A stretch of 64,000 nt of DNA. It comes from Bog-756 sp963725395 (GTDB lineage: Bacteria; Actinomycetota; Acidimicrobiia; Acidimicrobiales; RAAP-2). The stretch is taken from positions 579,288 to 643,287 of the forward strand of contig CAVRYH010000013.1 of the NCBI GenBank assembly GCA_963725395.1, in the 5' to 3' direction. Below are positions 26,184-34,073 of the stretch, one piece after another (position 1 is the stretch's first letter; each line of letters starts with the position of its first letter). The translations under genes and the position numbers were made by a program. Under the pieces are notes generated by a model. It had not been told where the DNA came from. It was given only the letters and a program-made list of their open reading frames with translations, and did no database searches.

Positions 26184-27341
26184 ATGGCCGCGCCCGACGC
26201 CCCCCGGCGGGGTTCCGGCGAGCCCGAGCGCGCCGACATACCGGTGGTGCTTTCCGGTCTCGCCTCGCGCCTGGACGAGGCCCGGCGGTTCCTGGCCGTC
26301 GACCGCCTCTACGACCGGAGGACCGAACTGGAGAAGGAGGCGTCCCAGCCCGACCTGTGGGACGACGCCGACCATGCCCGCCAGGTGACGACGGAGCTGG
26401 GCCGGGTCAATGAGGACATCGAGTTGCTCGAGGGCCTGGCTGCGGACCTTTCCGACGCCCAGACCCTCAATGAACTGATGGAGGAGGAGGGCGATGACTC
26501 GCTGCGGCCCGAGATCGAGGACGGACTGTCGTCACTCGATCGGCGGCTCGGCGTGCTCGAACTCCGTTCCATGTTCGTCGGCCCCCACGACGCCGGCGAC
26601 GCCGTCGCCGAGATCCACGCCGGTGCCGGTGGCACCGACGCGCAGGACTGGGCGGAGATGATGCTCCGTATGTACACGCGCTGGGCCGAGCGCCGGGGCT
26701 TCGACATCGAGGTGGAGGAGGCGACGCCCGGCCAGGAGGCCGGACTGCTGTCAGCCACGTTCATCGTCAAGGGCCGTTACGCGTTCGGACTGCTGGCCGC
26801 AGAACGAGGCGTGCACCGGCTCGTGCGGATCTCCCCGTTCGACGCCCAGCACCGACGTCAGACCTCGTTCGCCTCGCTCGATGTCGTGCCGTTCCTGGAG
26901 GATGTGTCGGACGAAGTGGAGATCGACGAGAAGGACCTTCGGATCGACACGTACCGCTCCTCGGGTGCCGGTGGCCAGCACGTCAACAAGACGGACTCGG
27001 CGGTGCGCCTGACCCACCTGCCCACGGGCATCGTGGTGTCGTGCCAGAACCAGCGCAGCCAGCACCAGAACAAAGCCAAGGCCATGCAGGTCCTCGGAGC
27101 CAAGCTGGCCGAGCGGCAGCGGGAGGAACACCAGGCGACACTCGACCAGCTGTCGGGCGACCGCACCGACAACGTGTGGGGCAACCAGATCCGTTCCTAT
27201 GTGATGGCCCCCTACCAGTTGGTGAAGGACCTCCGCAGCAACGAGGAGACCGGCAACGTCGAGGCGGTGCTCGACGGCGATCTCGACGCGTTCATCGAAG
27301 CCGAGCTGCGCCGACGGGCCGAGCAGCGCCGCGGTGACTGA
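26184..27341 (+). CDS. prfB: peptide chain release factor 2
   Basis: A 385-residue class-I release factor that recognises UGA and UAA. The codon-recognition tripeptide SPF lies near residue 217 and the GGQ catalytic loop in SSGAGGQHVNKTDS near residue 262. The reading frame is continuous: the programmed in-frame UGA frameshift found in many prfB genes is absent. The ATG follows the secA stop by 1 nt, and the upstream extension of the frame merely overlaps the secA coding sequence. It is probably cotranscribed with secA. Confidence 0.95.
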   Translation: MAAPDAPRRGSGEPERADIPVVLSGLASRLDEARRFLAVDRLYDRRTELEKEASQPDLWDDADHARQVTTELGRVNEDIELLEGLAADLSDAQTLNELMEEEGDDSLRPEIEDGLSSLDRRLGVLELRSMFVGPHDAGDAVAEIHAGAGGTDAQDWAEMMLRMYTRWAERRGFDIEVEEATPGQEAGLLSATFIVKGRYAFGLLAAERGVHRLVRISPFDAQHRRQTSFASLDVVPFLEDVSDEVEIDEKDLRIDTYRSSGAGGQHVNKTDSAVRLTHLPTGIVVSCQNQRSQHQNKAKAMQVLGAKLAERQREEHQATLDQLSGDRTDNVWGNQIRSYVMAPYQLVKDLRSNEETGNVEAVLDGDLDAFIEAELRRRAEQRRGD

Positions 27342-27445
27342 CGGCGCCACTGCCCACCGGAGCGGCGGTGCACGGGAGCGGTGCGGGAACCCCGGAGCGT
27401 CCGGGGAGGTCAGGGGGGCTGAACCAACCGGCGGCGTGGGGGAGG

Positions 27446-27451
27446 TAGCAT
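27446..27451 (+). promoter_or_regulatory. -10 element TAGCAT upstream of the ftsE leader ORFs
   Basis: TAGCAT ends 8 nt before GTG 27460, which opens a 10-codon ORF. This is the same geometry as leaderless genes elsewhere in the window, and it lies 60 nt before the ftsE start. Confidence 0.4.
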
Positions 27452-27459
27452 TGTCCGGA

Positions 27460-27492
27460 GTGAGAACGTCCTCCTCAGTGCTCGTCGCTTGA
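27460..27492 (+). CDS. candidate 10-residue leaderless leader peptide
   Basis: GTG 27460 opens the frame VRTSSSVLVA and stops at TGA 27490-27492. The stop shares its last A with an ATG at 27492 (TGATG), so translation could pass to the next mini-ORF. Composition is rich in Ser and small hydrophobic residues; no known leader peptide is recognised. Confidence 0.3.
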   Translation: MRTSSSVLVA

Positions 27493-27509
27493 TGTCTGTT
27501 TACTCATGA
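27492..27509 (+). CDS. candidate 5-residue mini-ORF overlapping the ftsE start
   Basis: ATG 27492 opens MSVYS and its TGA at 27507-27509 overlaps the ftsE ATG by 4 bp (ATGA). Together with the 10-codon ORF it forms a chain of overlapping stop/start codons leading into ftsE, which itself has no visible Shine-Dalgarno. Confidence 0.3.
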   Translation: MSVYS

Positions 27510-28297
27510 TCAAATTTCAGAACGTCACCAAGACGTACAAGGGCTCGACCGTCGCGTTGAACGACTGCACCGTCGAGATCGACAAGGGCGAGTTCGTCTT
27601 CCTGGTCGGTCCCTCGGGCTCGGGCAAGACCACCTTCATCCGGTTGCTGCTGCGCGAGGAGTCTCCCGACTCGGGTCGCATCTGGGAGGCGGGCAAGGAG
27701 ATCGGCCATCTGCCGAAATGGCGGATTCCCTACCTGCGTCGCAACATCGGCTGCGTCTTCCAGGACTTCCGGCTCCTGCCCAACAAGACGGTGTTCGAGA
27801 ACGTGGCCTTCGCCCTCGAGGTGATCGGCCGGCCCAAGCACGTGATCGCCGCCCAGGTCCCCCAGGTCCTCGATCTCGTCGGGCTGACGAAGAAGCGGGA
27901 CAACCTTCCCCACGAGCTCTCCGGTGGCGAGCAGCAGCGGGTCGCGGTGGCCAGGGCGTTCGTCAACCGGCCCCTGATCCTGCTGGCCGACGAGCCGACC
28001 GGCAACCTGGACCCCACCACCAGTCTCGGGATCATGCGGCTGCTCGACCGGATCAACCGCACGGGGACCACCGTGATCGTGGCCACCCATGACGCGGGCA
28101 TGGTCGACCAGATGCGCCGACGGGTCATCGAGTTGGACCGCGGCATGCTGGTCCGGGACCAGGCCCACGGTGTGTACGGCATCGACAACGCCACGGCCGC
28201 CGCGGGTGCCGGATCGCCCACCGGAGCCATGGCGGAGCAGGCCCCCTCCGGGTTGACGTCCGACGAGCATCCTGGCAGCTTCGCCACCAGAGCCTGA
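27506..28297 (+). CDS. ftsE: cell-division ABC transporter ATP-binding protein FtsE
   Basis: A 263-residue ABC ATPase that with FtsX controls peptidoglycan hydrolases at the septum. It shows Walker A GPSGSGKT (about 36-43), the Q-loop FQDFRLLPNKTVFENV, signature LSGGEQQRVAVARAF, Walker B LILLADEPTGNLD and the H-loop VATHD. A C-terminal extension of about 35 residues rich in Ala, Gly and Ser is longer than usual. The start MIKFQNVTKTY matches the family. There is no Shine-Dalgarno; the ATG overlaps a mini-ORF stop. The stop shares 1 nt with the ftsX ATG. Confidence 0.95.
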   Translation: MIKFQNVTKTYKGSTVALNDCTVEIDKGEFVFLVGPSGSGKTTFIRLLLREESPDSGRIWEAGKEIGHLPKWRIPYLRRNIGCVFQDFRLLPNKTVFENVAFALEVIGRPKHVIAAQVPQVLDLVGLTKKRDNLPHELSGGEQQRVAVARAFVNRPLILLADEPTGNLDPTTSLGIMRLLDRINRTGTTVIVATHDAGMVDQMRRRVIELDRGMLVRDQAHGVYGIDNATAAAGAGSPTGAMAEQAPSGLTSDEHPGSFATRA

Positions 28298-29187
28298 TGC
28301 CACTCTCCGCCTCGTACGTGTCGCGTGAGGCCGCGACCAATCTCTGGCGCAATCGCCTGATGACGGTGGCCGCCATCTTGACCGTCGCGGTCTCGCTGGC
28401 CCTCGTCGGATCGTCCCTCCTACTCAAGCAGGGTGCGTCCAAGGCCACCATCCAGTGGCAGAACGGCGTGAACGCGGTGGTCTGGGTGAACCCCGGGGCG
28501 CACCAGTCCCAGATCAAGGGAATCGGCACCGAACTCGGCCAGTCCCCCTACATCAAGTCGTGCGTCTACCGGTCCCAGGCCTACGACTACAACGAGGCCA
28601 GGCAGATCGAGCCGGCCGACGAGTTCGCCGCCACCACGGAATCGAACTACCCCGAGTCCTACCGGTGCGTGCTGAACGATCCGTCGCAGGCCTCAGCCGT
28701 CTACCAACAGTTCATCGGGAAGCCGGGTGTGTTCAACGTCAAATACCCCGGCCAGCAGATCAAGACGATGCAGAGCGTGATCCGGATCCTCCAGTGGGTC
28801 TTCCTCTCGGTGGCGGTGGTGCTCTTGTTATCGGCCTCGGTGTTGATCCTGAACACGATCCGCATGGCGATCTTCGCCCGTCGGCGCGAGGTGTCGGTCA
28901 TGAAGCTGGTCGGGGCCACCAACTGGTTCATCCGACTCCCGTTCATGGCCGAGGGTTTGATCCAGGGGCTCCTCGGGGCGGCGGTCGCGGTACTGGTCGT
29001 GCTGGCCCTCTACTGGGGGATCGGGTTGGACACCGTCAAGACCGCGGAGAACCAGGGCAACATCATCGCCCAGATGTCACTGGACGGCTGGGAGGTGGCG
29101 GGGACCTGCATCCTGGTCGCCGTGGTCGGCGTGGTGGTCGGCGTGGTGGGATCCGCCCTCGCCGTGCGCCGCTTCCTCGACGTCTGA
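28297..29187 (+). CDS. ftsX: cell-division protein FtsX (permease-like)
   Basis: A 296-residue membrane protein partner of FtsE. One N-terminal membrane helix (LMTVAAILTVAVSLALVGSSLLL) is followed by an extracytoplasmic domain containing Cys in KSCVYRSQ and YRCVLNDP. Three further helices follow: WVFLSVAVVLLLSASVLIL, GLIQGLLGAAVAVLVVLALYW and AGTCILVAVVGVVVGVVGSAL. RRREVSVMKLVGATNWFIRLPF is the conserved cytoplasmic coupling segment. The extracytoplasmic domain normally recruits a NlpC/P60 hydrolase. It is translationally coupled to ftsE (TGATG). Confidence 0.95.
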   Translation: MPLSASYVSREAATNLWRNRLMTVAAILTVAVSLALVGSSLLLKQGASKATIQWQNGVNAVVWVNPGAHQSQIKGIGTELGQSPYIKSCVYRSQAYDYNEARQIEPADEFAATTESNYPESYRCVLNDPSQASAVYQQFIGKPGVFNVKYPGQQIKTMQSVIRILQWVFLSVAVVLLLSASVLILNTIRMAIFARRREVSVMKLVGATNWFIRLPFMAEGLIQGLLGAAVAVLVVLALYWGIGLDTVKTAENQGNIIAQMSLDGWEVAGTCILVAVVGVVVGVVGSALAVRRFLDV

Positions 29188-29226
29188 TCGCCCGGCACCG
29201 TCCGACGGCCAGCTGGCCCCGAGGGA

Positions 29227-30585
29227 TCAGCCGGTCCGGTCACGCCCCGGCTGGGTGCACGTGTCGGGGATGGGCAGGCCGGCCAACCGGGCCGAGATCC
29301 ACTGCAGGAGGACCGCCGCCGAACTCTGCACCACGTCGCTGTGATCCGAGCCGGCGATGGGCACGTAGTCCACGCTGTCGCCCTCGGACCGGCACAGCGT
29401 GCCGCTGACGAAGGCCGACACGGTGGCATACGGCGTCAGCGTGTCCTCTCTGCCCTCGACCACCAGCAGCGGCGTGGTCGTCGGGTCCCTCCCCGGCTCG
29501 TTGTCGGCGATGTCCACCCGCAGGGCCGGGCTCAGGGTCCATCCCGGGGTGAACAGCCGGCCCGACTCGATGGAGTCGTACGTCGCCGCCAGCGCGCCGC
29601 TGCACTCCGAGGTGATGCCCGAAGCCAGGCTGAGGGCGGTGGGTGTGAGCACCGAGGACAGCGCCAGGTTGTCGTAGGTCTGCGACCATGCCGCCAACGC
29701 CATCACCGCGTAGACGGCGGACTGGTCGTCGGTCGAGCCGGGGGTCACCGGGACGAACTCGTCGAGGGAGGTGACCGGGGCGGCCGCGGCCACACCGGCC
29801 ACGTAGAGCTCCGGCGCATACGACGAAGCGATCTGCGACGCGAACAGGGCGGCCTGCCCGCCCTGGGAATAGCCGAGGATCACCACCGAGTTGGACGCCT
29901 CGGTCCCCACGAGACTCCGGGCGGCCCGCGCCGCATCGAGGACACCTTGGGCCTCGCTCTGTCCGACCAGGTAGGGATGAACACCCGGGACGCCGAGCCC
30001 CTGATAGTCGGTGGCGGCCACGATGACCCGGCGATCGAGCAGCGAGTCGAGGAGTGGGATCGAGGTGAACCCGTCGAGGGAGGGGGCGCACTGCTCGGCG
30101 AGTCCGGTGGTGCCGTGGGCCCACGAGACCACAGGAAAGCCGGCCTTCGGCGCGGTGCCCCCGGGGACGACGACCATGCCCGAGACGGCGATGTCGGAAC
30201 CGGTGATCGACTCGGAGTGGTAGAGCACCCGGTAGGCGACCGCACCCGGTGGCAACTGACCGTCGGAGGGGATCACCATCGACCGGATGATCGAACCGGC
30301 CGGCCCGGGTGGTAGGGGGAACGGCGGCTGGTAGAAGGCGGCGAGGCTCACTCCCGACGGCTCGGCTCCGGACAGGCCGGTTCCGGTGGCTGGATCTGCT
30401 GCGGTGCGGGCTGCGATGCCGCTCGTCGGCGCCACGGTCGTCGTGGTCGCCGCTCCCGTGAGTGACGAACAGCCGGAGAGGGTGACGATCGCCACGAGCG
30501 CGACGCTCACGGCCGACCATCGCCGAATCGCGATGGAGGCGTGTGCCGATCCCTGTTCCCTGCCCCTGGGGCTCAACGCCACCAT
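29227..30585 (-). CDS. secreted lipase (LIP family) lipoprotein, alpha/beta hydrolase
   Basis: A 452-residue exported hydrolase. The signal peptide has a basic start, the core WSAVSVALVAIVTLSGC and a lipobox LSGC, so it is predicted to be a lipoprotein with Cys near residue 39. A Thr/Ala-rich linker leads into an alpha/beta hydrolase of the secretory lipase family: VSWAHGTTG (oxyanion region), GYSQGGQAALF with nucleophile Ser about 239, LVVEGREDTLTPYA (Asp) and AGSDHSD (His). It likely cleaves esters or triacylglycerols outside the cell. The start at 30585 is supported by minus-strand TACTCT ending 8 nt upstream. It diverges from a serine hydrolase. Confidence 0.85.
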   Translation of the reverse strand: MVALSPRGREQGSAHASIAIRRWSAVSVALVAIVTLSGCSSLTGAATTTTVAPTSGIAARTAADPATGTGLSGAEPSGVSLAAFYQPPFPLPPGPAGSIIRSMVIPSDGQLPPGAVAYRVLYHSESITGSDIAVSGMVVVPGGTAPKAGFPVVSWAHGTTGLAEQCAPSLDGFTSIPLLDSLLDRRVIVAATDYQGLGVPGVHPYLVGQSEAQGVLDAARAARSLVGTEASNSVVILGYSQGGQAALFASQIASSYAPELYVAGVAAAAPVTSLDEFVPVTPGSTDDQSAVYAVMALAAWSQTYDNLALSSVLTPTALSLASGITSECSGALAATYDSIESGRLFTPGWTLSPALRVDIADNEPGRDPTTTPLLVVEGREDTLTPYATVSAFVSGTLCRSEGDSVDYVPIAGSDHSDVVQSSAAVLLQWISARLAGLPIPDTCTQPGRDRTG

Positions 30586-30593
30586 CCCGGTTC

Positions 30594-30630
30594 AGAGTAA
30601 CAACGCGTGCGCGCACCAGTCATCTACGAT
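30594..30630. promoter_or_regulatory. divergent leaderless-type -10 elements (lipase and serine hydrolase)
   Basis: Minus-strand TACTCT (30599-30594) ends 8 nt before the lipase ATG. Plus-strand TACGAT (30625-30630) ends 8 nt before the ATG at 30639. The two genes are therefore separated by only 53 bp with back-to-back promoters and no Shine-Dalgarno on either side. Confidence 0.45.
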
Positions 30631-30638
30631 TTTTCCGA

Positions 30639-31499
30639 ATGGACGCGTTCAGGCTGGTAGAGCGGTGGCCGGTCGAAAACGCCTCGGTCGGAGTGGTCGA
30701 TCTCGACTCACAGAGTGATCGTGTGACTACTGTGGGTCCATCGGAGCGGGTGTTCGCCTGGGCGTCGGTGACGAAGATGGTGACCGCCCTCGCCGTGCTC
30801 GTTGCGGTGGAGGAGGGGACGCTCGGTCTCGACGAGCCGGCCGGGCCCTCCGGTTCGACCGTCCGGCACCTGTTGGCCCATGCGTCGGGCCTGGGTCCCG
30901 AGTCCGGCCCACCGCCGGCCGTTCCGGGCCGGAGCCGCATCTACTCCAACGCCGGGTACGCGGTGCTCGGCTCGGTGCTGGCCGACCGGTCGGGGATGTC
31001 CTTCGAGGAGTACGTGCGCCAGGGAGTCCTGGAGCCGCTGGCGATGACCGGCACGAGATTCGATCCCGCCGCCGCTTGGTCGGGGATGGCGGCCGCGGGG
31101 CTGGCCGGGACCCTCGACGACCTGGTGGCCCTCGGCTCCGAGTGGGCGCTGCCCACGTTGATCGACGAGGAGACCCACCGGACGGCCACCGGCGTCCAGT
31201 TCCCCGACCTGGCCGGGGTGCTCCCCGGCTTCGGGCGCTTCGACCCGTGCCCGTGGGGGCTCGGTGTCGAGATACGGGGGGACAAGTGGCCCCACTGGAC
31301 CGGGATGGCCAACTCGGGGGAGACCTTCGGCCACTTCGGTCAGAGCGGCTCGTTCCTGTGGGTGGACCCGGTTGCCCGCGTGGTCTGCGGTGGACTCAGC
31401 GACCGGCCGTTCGGGCTGTGGGCGGCACGGTCGTGGCCCCGCCTCTCCGACGCGGTGCTCGCCGAACTCGAGGGCCGACGCCGAGGAACGGGTGACTAG
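30639..31499 (+). CDS. beta-lactamase-fold serine hydrolase (class C/DD-peptidase type)
   Basis: A 286-residue protein of the beta-lactamase/penicillin-binding-protein-like superfamily. The catalytic SxxK is SVTK at 43-46, YSN at 102-104 provides the Tyr, and HFGQSG near residue 228 is the third motif (HxG type). No signal peptide is visible, so it is likely cytoplasmic and may be an esterase or peptidase rather than an antibiotic-inactivating enzyme. ATG 30639 is chosen because TACGAT lies 8 nt upstream; longer in-frame starts would overlap the divergent lipase. Its stop TAG is shared, on the opposite strand, with the next gene. Confidence 0.85.
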   Translation: MDAFRLVERWPVENASVGVVDLDSQSDRVTTVGPSERVFAWASVTKMVTALAVLVAVEEGTLGLDEPAGPSGSTVRHLLAHASGLGPESGPPPAVPGRSRIYSNAGYAVLGSVLADRSGMSFEEYVRQGVLEPLAMTGTRFDPAAAWSGMAAAGLAGTLDDLVALGSEWALPTLIDEETHRTATGVQFPDLAGVLPGFGRFDPCPWGLGVEIRGDKWPHWTGMANSGETFGHFGQSGSFLWVDPVARVVCGGLSDRPFGLWAARSWPRLSDAVLAELEGRRRGTGD

Positions 31500-32155
31500 T
31501 CCCGGACGAGGGCGTACTCGGCAGCGCGCTCGATCACGGCGCGGCCCGCCCTGGCCGGGGTACCGGCGTCGAAGTGTGGGAGCGGGTCGTATTCGATCAT
31601 CAGCTGGGCGGCCTCGGCCGCCGTGCGGTCGACCAGCAGCTCAACCATGCGGAGCGCCATGTCGATGCCGCTCGACACCCCCGCACTGGTGATGATGCGG
31701 TGCTCGAGGTTCTCCACCACCCGGCCGGCGACGGGTACGGCCCCGAGGGCGGCGAGCTCACGGACGCACGACCAGTGGGTGGTGGCGGTGAGGCCCTCGA
31801 GGAGCCCGGCTGCTGCCAGGACGAGCGAGCCGGTGCACACCGAGGTGGTCAGAACGCTGGAGGCGTGGGCCCGGCGCAGCCACCCGAGCACGGCGCCGTC
31901 CGCGGCGAGCACTCTGGTCCCGACGCCACCGGGGAAGACGATCACGTCGGGCGTGGGCCAGTCGTCGAAGGTCGCGTCCACCGACAGGCCGAGCCTCCCG
32001 TTGTCGCTCCGCACCTCGCCGCGCTCGTGACCGACGAAGGTGAGGTCGAAGGTGGGGATCCGCTGCAGCACCTCGTAGGGGCCGATGGCATCCAGGGCGG
32101 TGAACCCGGGGAACAGCGGGACCACGATCTGGACGTGGTCGTCGCGCCCGCTCAT
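31496..32155 (-). CDS. DJ-1/PfpI family protein (isonitrile hydratase-like)
   Basis: A 219-residue DJ-1/PfpI domain. It has VVPLFPGFTALDAIGPYEVL at the N-terminus, FPGGVGTR, and the nucleophile elbow SVCTGSLVLAAAGLL with Cys 107, followed by ATTHWSC and ITSAGVSSGIDMAL. This layout matches isonitrile hydratase-like and GlxA-type amidase domains. The substrate is unknown. Its ATG overlaps the end of the upstream GlxA-type regulator by 4 bp, so both are expressed together and are paralogues in their first 190 residues. Its stop shares the palindrome CTAG (31496-31499) with the convergent hydrolase. Confidence 0.85.
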   Translation of the reverse strand: MSGRDDHVQIVVPLFPGFTALDAIGPYEVLQRIPTFDLTFVGHERGEVRSDNGRLGLSVDATFDDWPTPDVIVFPGGVGTRVLAADGAVLGWLRRAHASSVLTTSVCTGSLVLAAAGLLEGLTATTHWSCVRELAALGAVPVAGRVVENLEHRIITSAGVSSGIDMALRMVELLVDRTAAEAAQLMIEYDPLPHFDAGTPARAGRAVIERAAEYALVRD

Positions 32156-33141
32156 CGTGTCCCCTGTCCGTCGACGACCCGGAACCGCCGACGGTAGGCG
32201 TCGGGGGTCACCGCCAGTCGACGACGGAACACCCGTCGGAGGGTCTCGGCCGTGCCGAAGCCGCAGTGCTTGGCGATCACCTCGAGGCTCTCGTCCGTGG
32301 TCTCGAGGCGCTGTCTGGCCGCCTCGACCCTCACCCGTTCCACGTAGCGGCCCGGAGACTCTCCGACCTCCCGGCTGAAGACACGGGTGAAATTGCGCAC
32401 GCTCATGGCTGCCTCACGGGCCAGTGACTCGACCCGATGATCGGCACCCGGATCCGACTCCACCTGTTCCTGGAGGGACCGCAACGCCGAGTGGCCGGCC
32501 CGGGGCACCCACACCGGCGAGGCGAACTGGGTCTGGCCACCCGGGCGGTGGAGGAACATCACCAGCCAGCGCGCCACCGTCTGGGCCACCTCGACACCGA
32601 GGTCGTCCTCCACCAGCGCCAGCGCCAGGTCGATCCCGGCGGTCACCCCCGCACTGGTCCAGTACGGTCCGTCGTTGCGGTAGATCGCGTCGGCGTCCAC
32701 CTCGAGCGCCGGGAACTCGGCGGCCAACCGATCCGCCTGAGCCCAGTGGGTGGTGACCAGCCGTCCGTCGAGGAGCCCCGCCGCGGCGCCCAGGAACGCG
32801 CCGGTGCACACGGTGGCCACCCTGCGGCACCGAGGGGCTACCCGCTCGATCCACGAGAGCAGCTCCGGGTCGTGCCGGGCGCTGTGGACCCCTCGTCCGC
32901 CGGGCAGGACGAGGGTGTCGATCGGCTCCCCGACCCCGGGTAGCGGCCCGGTGCCGAGGACCAGCCCGCTCTCGGACCGCACCGGTGCCCCGCCGACCGA
33001 GACCAGCCCGACCCGGTACCCGCCCGAGCGCCCGAGCGCCTCGACGGCCCTCGTGGCCCCGTGGAACACCTCGAACGGCCCGGTCACGTCGAGCGGCTGC
33101 ACGCCGGGGAACCCGACGATGATCACGGGGCGCGACTCCAT
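32152..33141 (-). CDS. GlxA-type transcriptional regulator (DJ-1 domain plus AraC HTH)
   Basis: About 329 residues. The N-terminal DJ-1/PfpI-like domain (IIVGFPGVQPLDVTGPFEVF, VLPGGRG, VCTGAFLGAAAGLL with Cys about 112, TTHW) probably senses a small ligand. The C-terminal AraC domain carries two helix-turn-helix units (SVRNFTRVFSREVGESPGRYVERVRVEAARQRL and IAKHCGFGTAETLRRVFRRRLAVTPDAYRRRF). It likely regulates the coupled PfpI-family gene. ATG 33141 is preferred because the first beta strand follows at once and GGAG lies 4 nt upstream; GTG 33156 would add five residues. No TANNNT element was found at the standard distance. Confidence 0.88.
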   Translation of the reverse strand: MESRPVIIVGFPGVQPLDVTGPFEVFHGATRAVEALGRSGGYRVGLVSVGGAPVRSESGLVLGTGPLPGVGEPIDTLVLPGGRGVHSARHDPELLSWIERVAPRCRRVATVCTGAFLGAAAGLLDGRLVTTHWAQADRLAAEFPALEVDADAIYRNDGPYWTSAGVTAGIDLALALVEDDLGVEVAQTVARWLVMFLHRPGGQTQFASPVWVPRAGHSALRSLQEQVESDPGADHRVESLAREAAMSVRNFTRVFSREVGESPGRYVERVRVEAARQRLETTDESLEVIAKHCGFGTAETLRRVFRRRLAVTPDAYRRRFRVVDGQGTR

Positions 33142-33256
33142 GACTCCAGCGTGCACGCGCCATGGTGTGGCGTCAACGACATAACTCCCACGATTTAGGC
33201 CATCTCGGCGCTCCCCGGCCGGAGCCTCGTGTCGAGCGCCCCTGGGTGATCGGGCC

Positions 33257-33262
33257 TAGGCT
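33257..33262 (+). promoter_or_regulatory. leaderless-type -10 element TAGGCT
   Basis: TAGGCT ends 7 nt before the ATG at 33270. No Shine-Dalgarno is present. Confidence 0.45.
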
Positions 33263-33269
33263 GCGCGGC

Positions 33270-34012
33270 ATGAAGGGTGTCATCCTCGCCGGCGGAACCG
33301 GCTCGCGCCTGCATCCGCTGACCCGGATCACCAACAAGCACCTGCTGCCGATCTACGACCGGCCCATGATCAACTGGGGCATCGAGGCCCTGGTGAACGC
33401 CGGTATCACCGAGATCATGCTGGTCACGGGGGGTACTCACGCCGGTGAGTTCCTCCGGCTGCTCGGCAACGGCCACGAGTTCGGCATCGACCGGCTCAGC
33501 TACGGCTACCAGGAGAAGCCCGGTGGGATCGCCGAGGCTCTCGGGCTAGCCGCCCGGTTCGTCGACGGTGAGCCCGTCCTGGTCATGCTGGCCGACAACA
33601 TCGTCGAGCGGTCGATCAAGCCGATGGTGGACGCCTTCCGGGCCGAGCCCAGGGGGGGCGGATCCTCCTCACGCCGGTGGAGGAGGTAGAGCACCTACGC
33701 CACCTCGGCGTGCCCACGTTCGACGAGGACCGGCGCGTGGTGGGCATCGTGGAGAAGCCGGAGCATCCCGACTCCCATTTTGGTGTGACCGGCATCTACT
33801 GCTACGACGCCGACGTCTTCGACGTGATCCCGAGCCTGGTGCCGTCCGGGCGCGGTGAGCTCGAGATCACCGACGTGAACAACCACTACATCGCCGAGGG
33901 CACGATGGCCTATGACGTCCTCGAGGGGTTCTGGGGAGACGCCGGCGAGTCGATCGACGCGTACTACGCGGTCAACGACTTCGTGCGCACCCACGGGGCC
34001 AACAAGGGCTGA
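33270..34012 (+). CDS. sugar-phosphate nucleotidylyltransferase, RmlA-like (frameshifted in this sequence)
   Basis: About 248 residues across one frame break. The N-terminal signature MKGVILAGGTGSRLHPLT, the acceptor segment NKHLLPIYDRPMI and the LADNIVE metal/sugar region mark a glucose-1-phosphate thymidylyltransferase-type enzyme making dTDP- or related NDP-sugars. The second part has VGIVEKPEHPDSHFGVTGIYCYDADVF and ELEITDVNNHYI. At about 248 residues it is shorter than the usual RmlA (near 290), lacking the C-terminal allosteric helices. The break is in the seven-G run at 33653-33659; eight Gs would restore RGGRILLTPVEEVEHL. It belongs functionally with the polysaccharide genes though it stands alone here. 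Confidence 0.8.
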
Positions 34013-34013
34013 C

Positions 34014-34073
34014 CTCGAGGGACACCCCCTCCCGGATCTCGGGGGCGACCCCGGTCACTCGAGGGACACCCCC
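34014..34073. repeat. 16-bp direct repeat duplicating the 3' end of the acyl-CoA ligase gene
   Basis: CTCGAGGGACACCCCC occurs at 34014-34029 and again at 34058-34073. The second copy is the last coding bases of the ligase on the minus strand; the first abuts the rmlA-like stop. The copies are 44 bp apart, as expected from a small tandem duplication. Confidence 0.8.

Noticed and set aside
26184..26300. Programmed frameshift in prfB
   Set aside because: The frame is continuous from the ATG; no in-frame UGA with a CUU slippery site exists.
29207..29218. Palindrome GGCCAGCTGGCC as a terminator between ftsX and the lipase
   Set aside because: A perfect palindrome with no loop and no T-tract; too weak to call.
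4265..33700. Calling the frameshifted GT2, membrane, isomerase and rmlA-like genes pseudogenes
   Set aside because: Each has a single one-base break, in a short C or G run or a G/C-rich overlap, intact motifs on both sides and, for several, a probably essential role.
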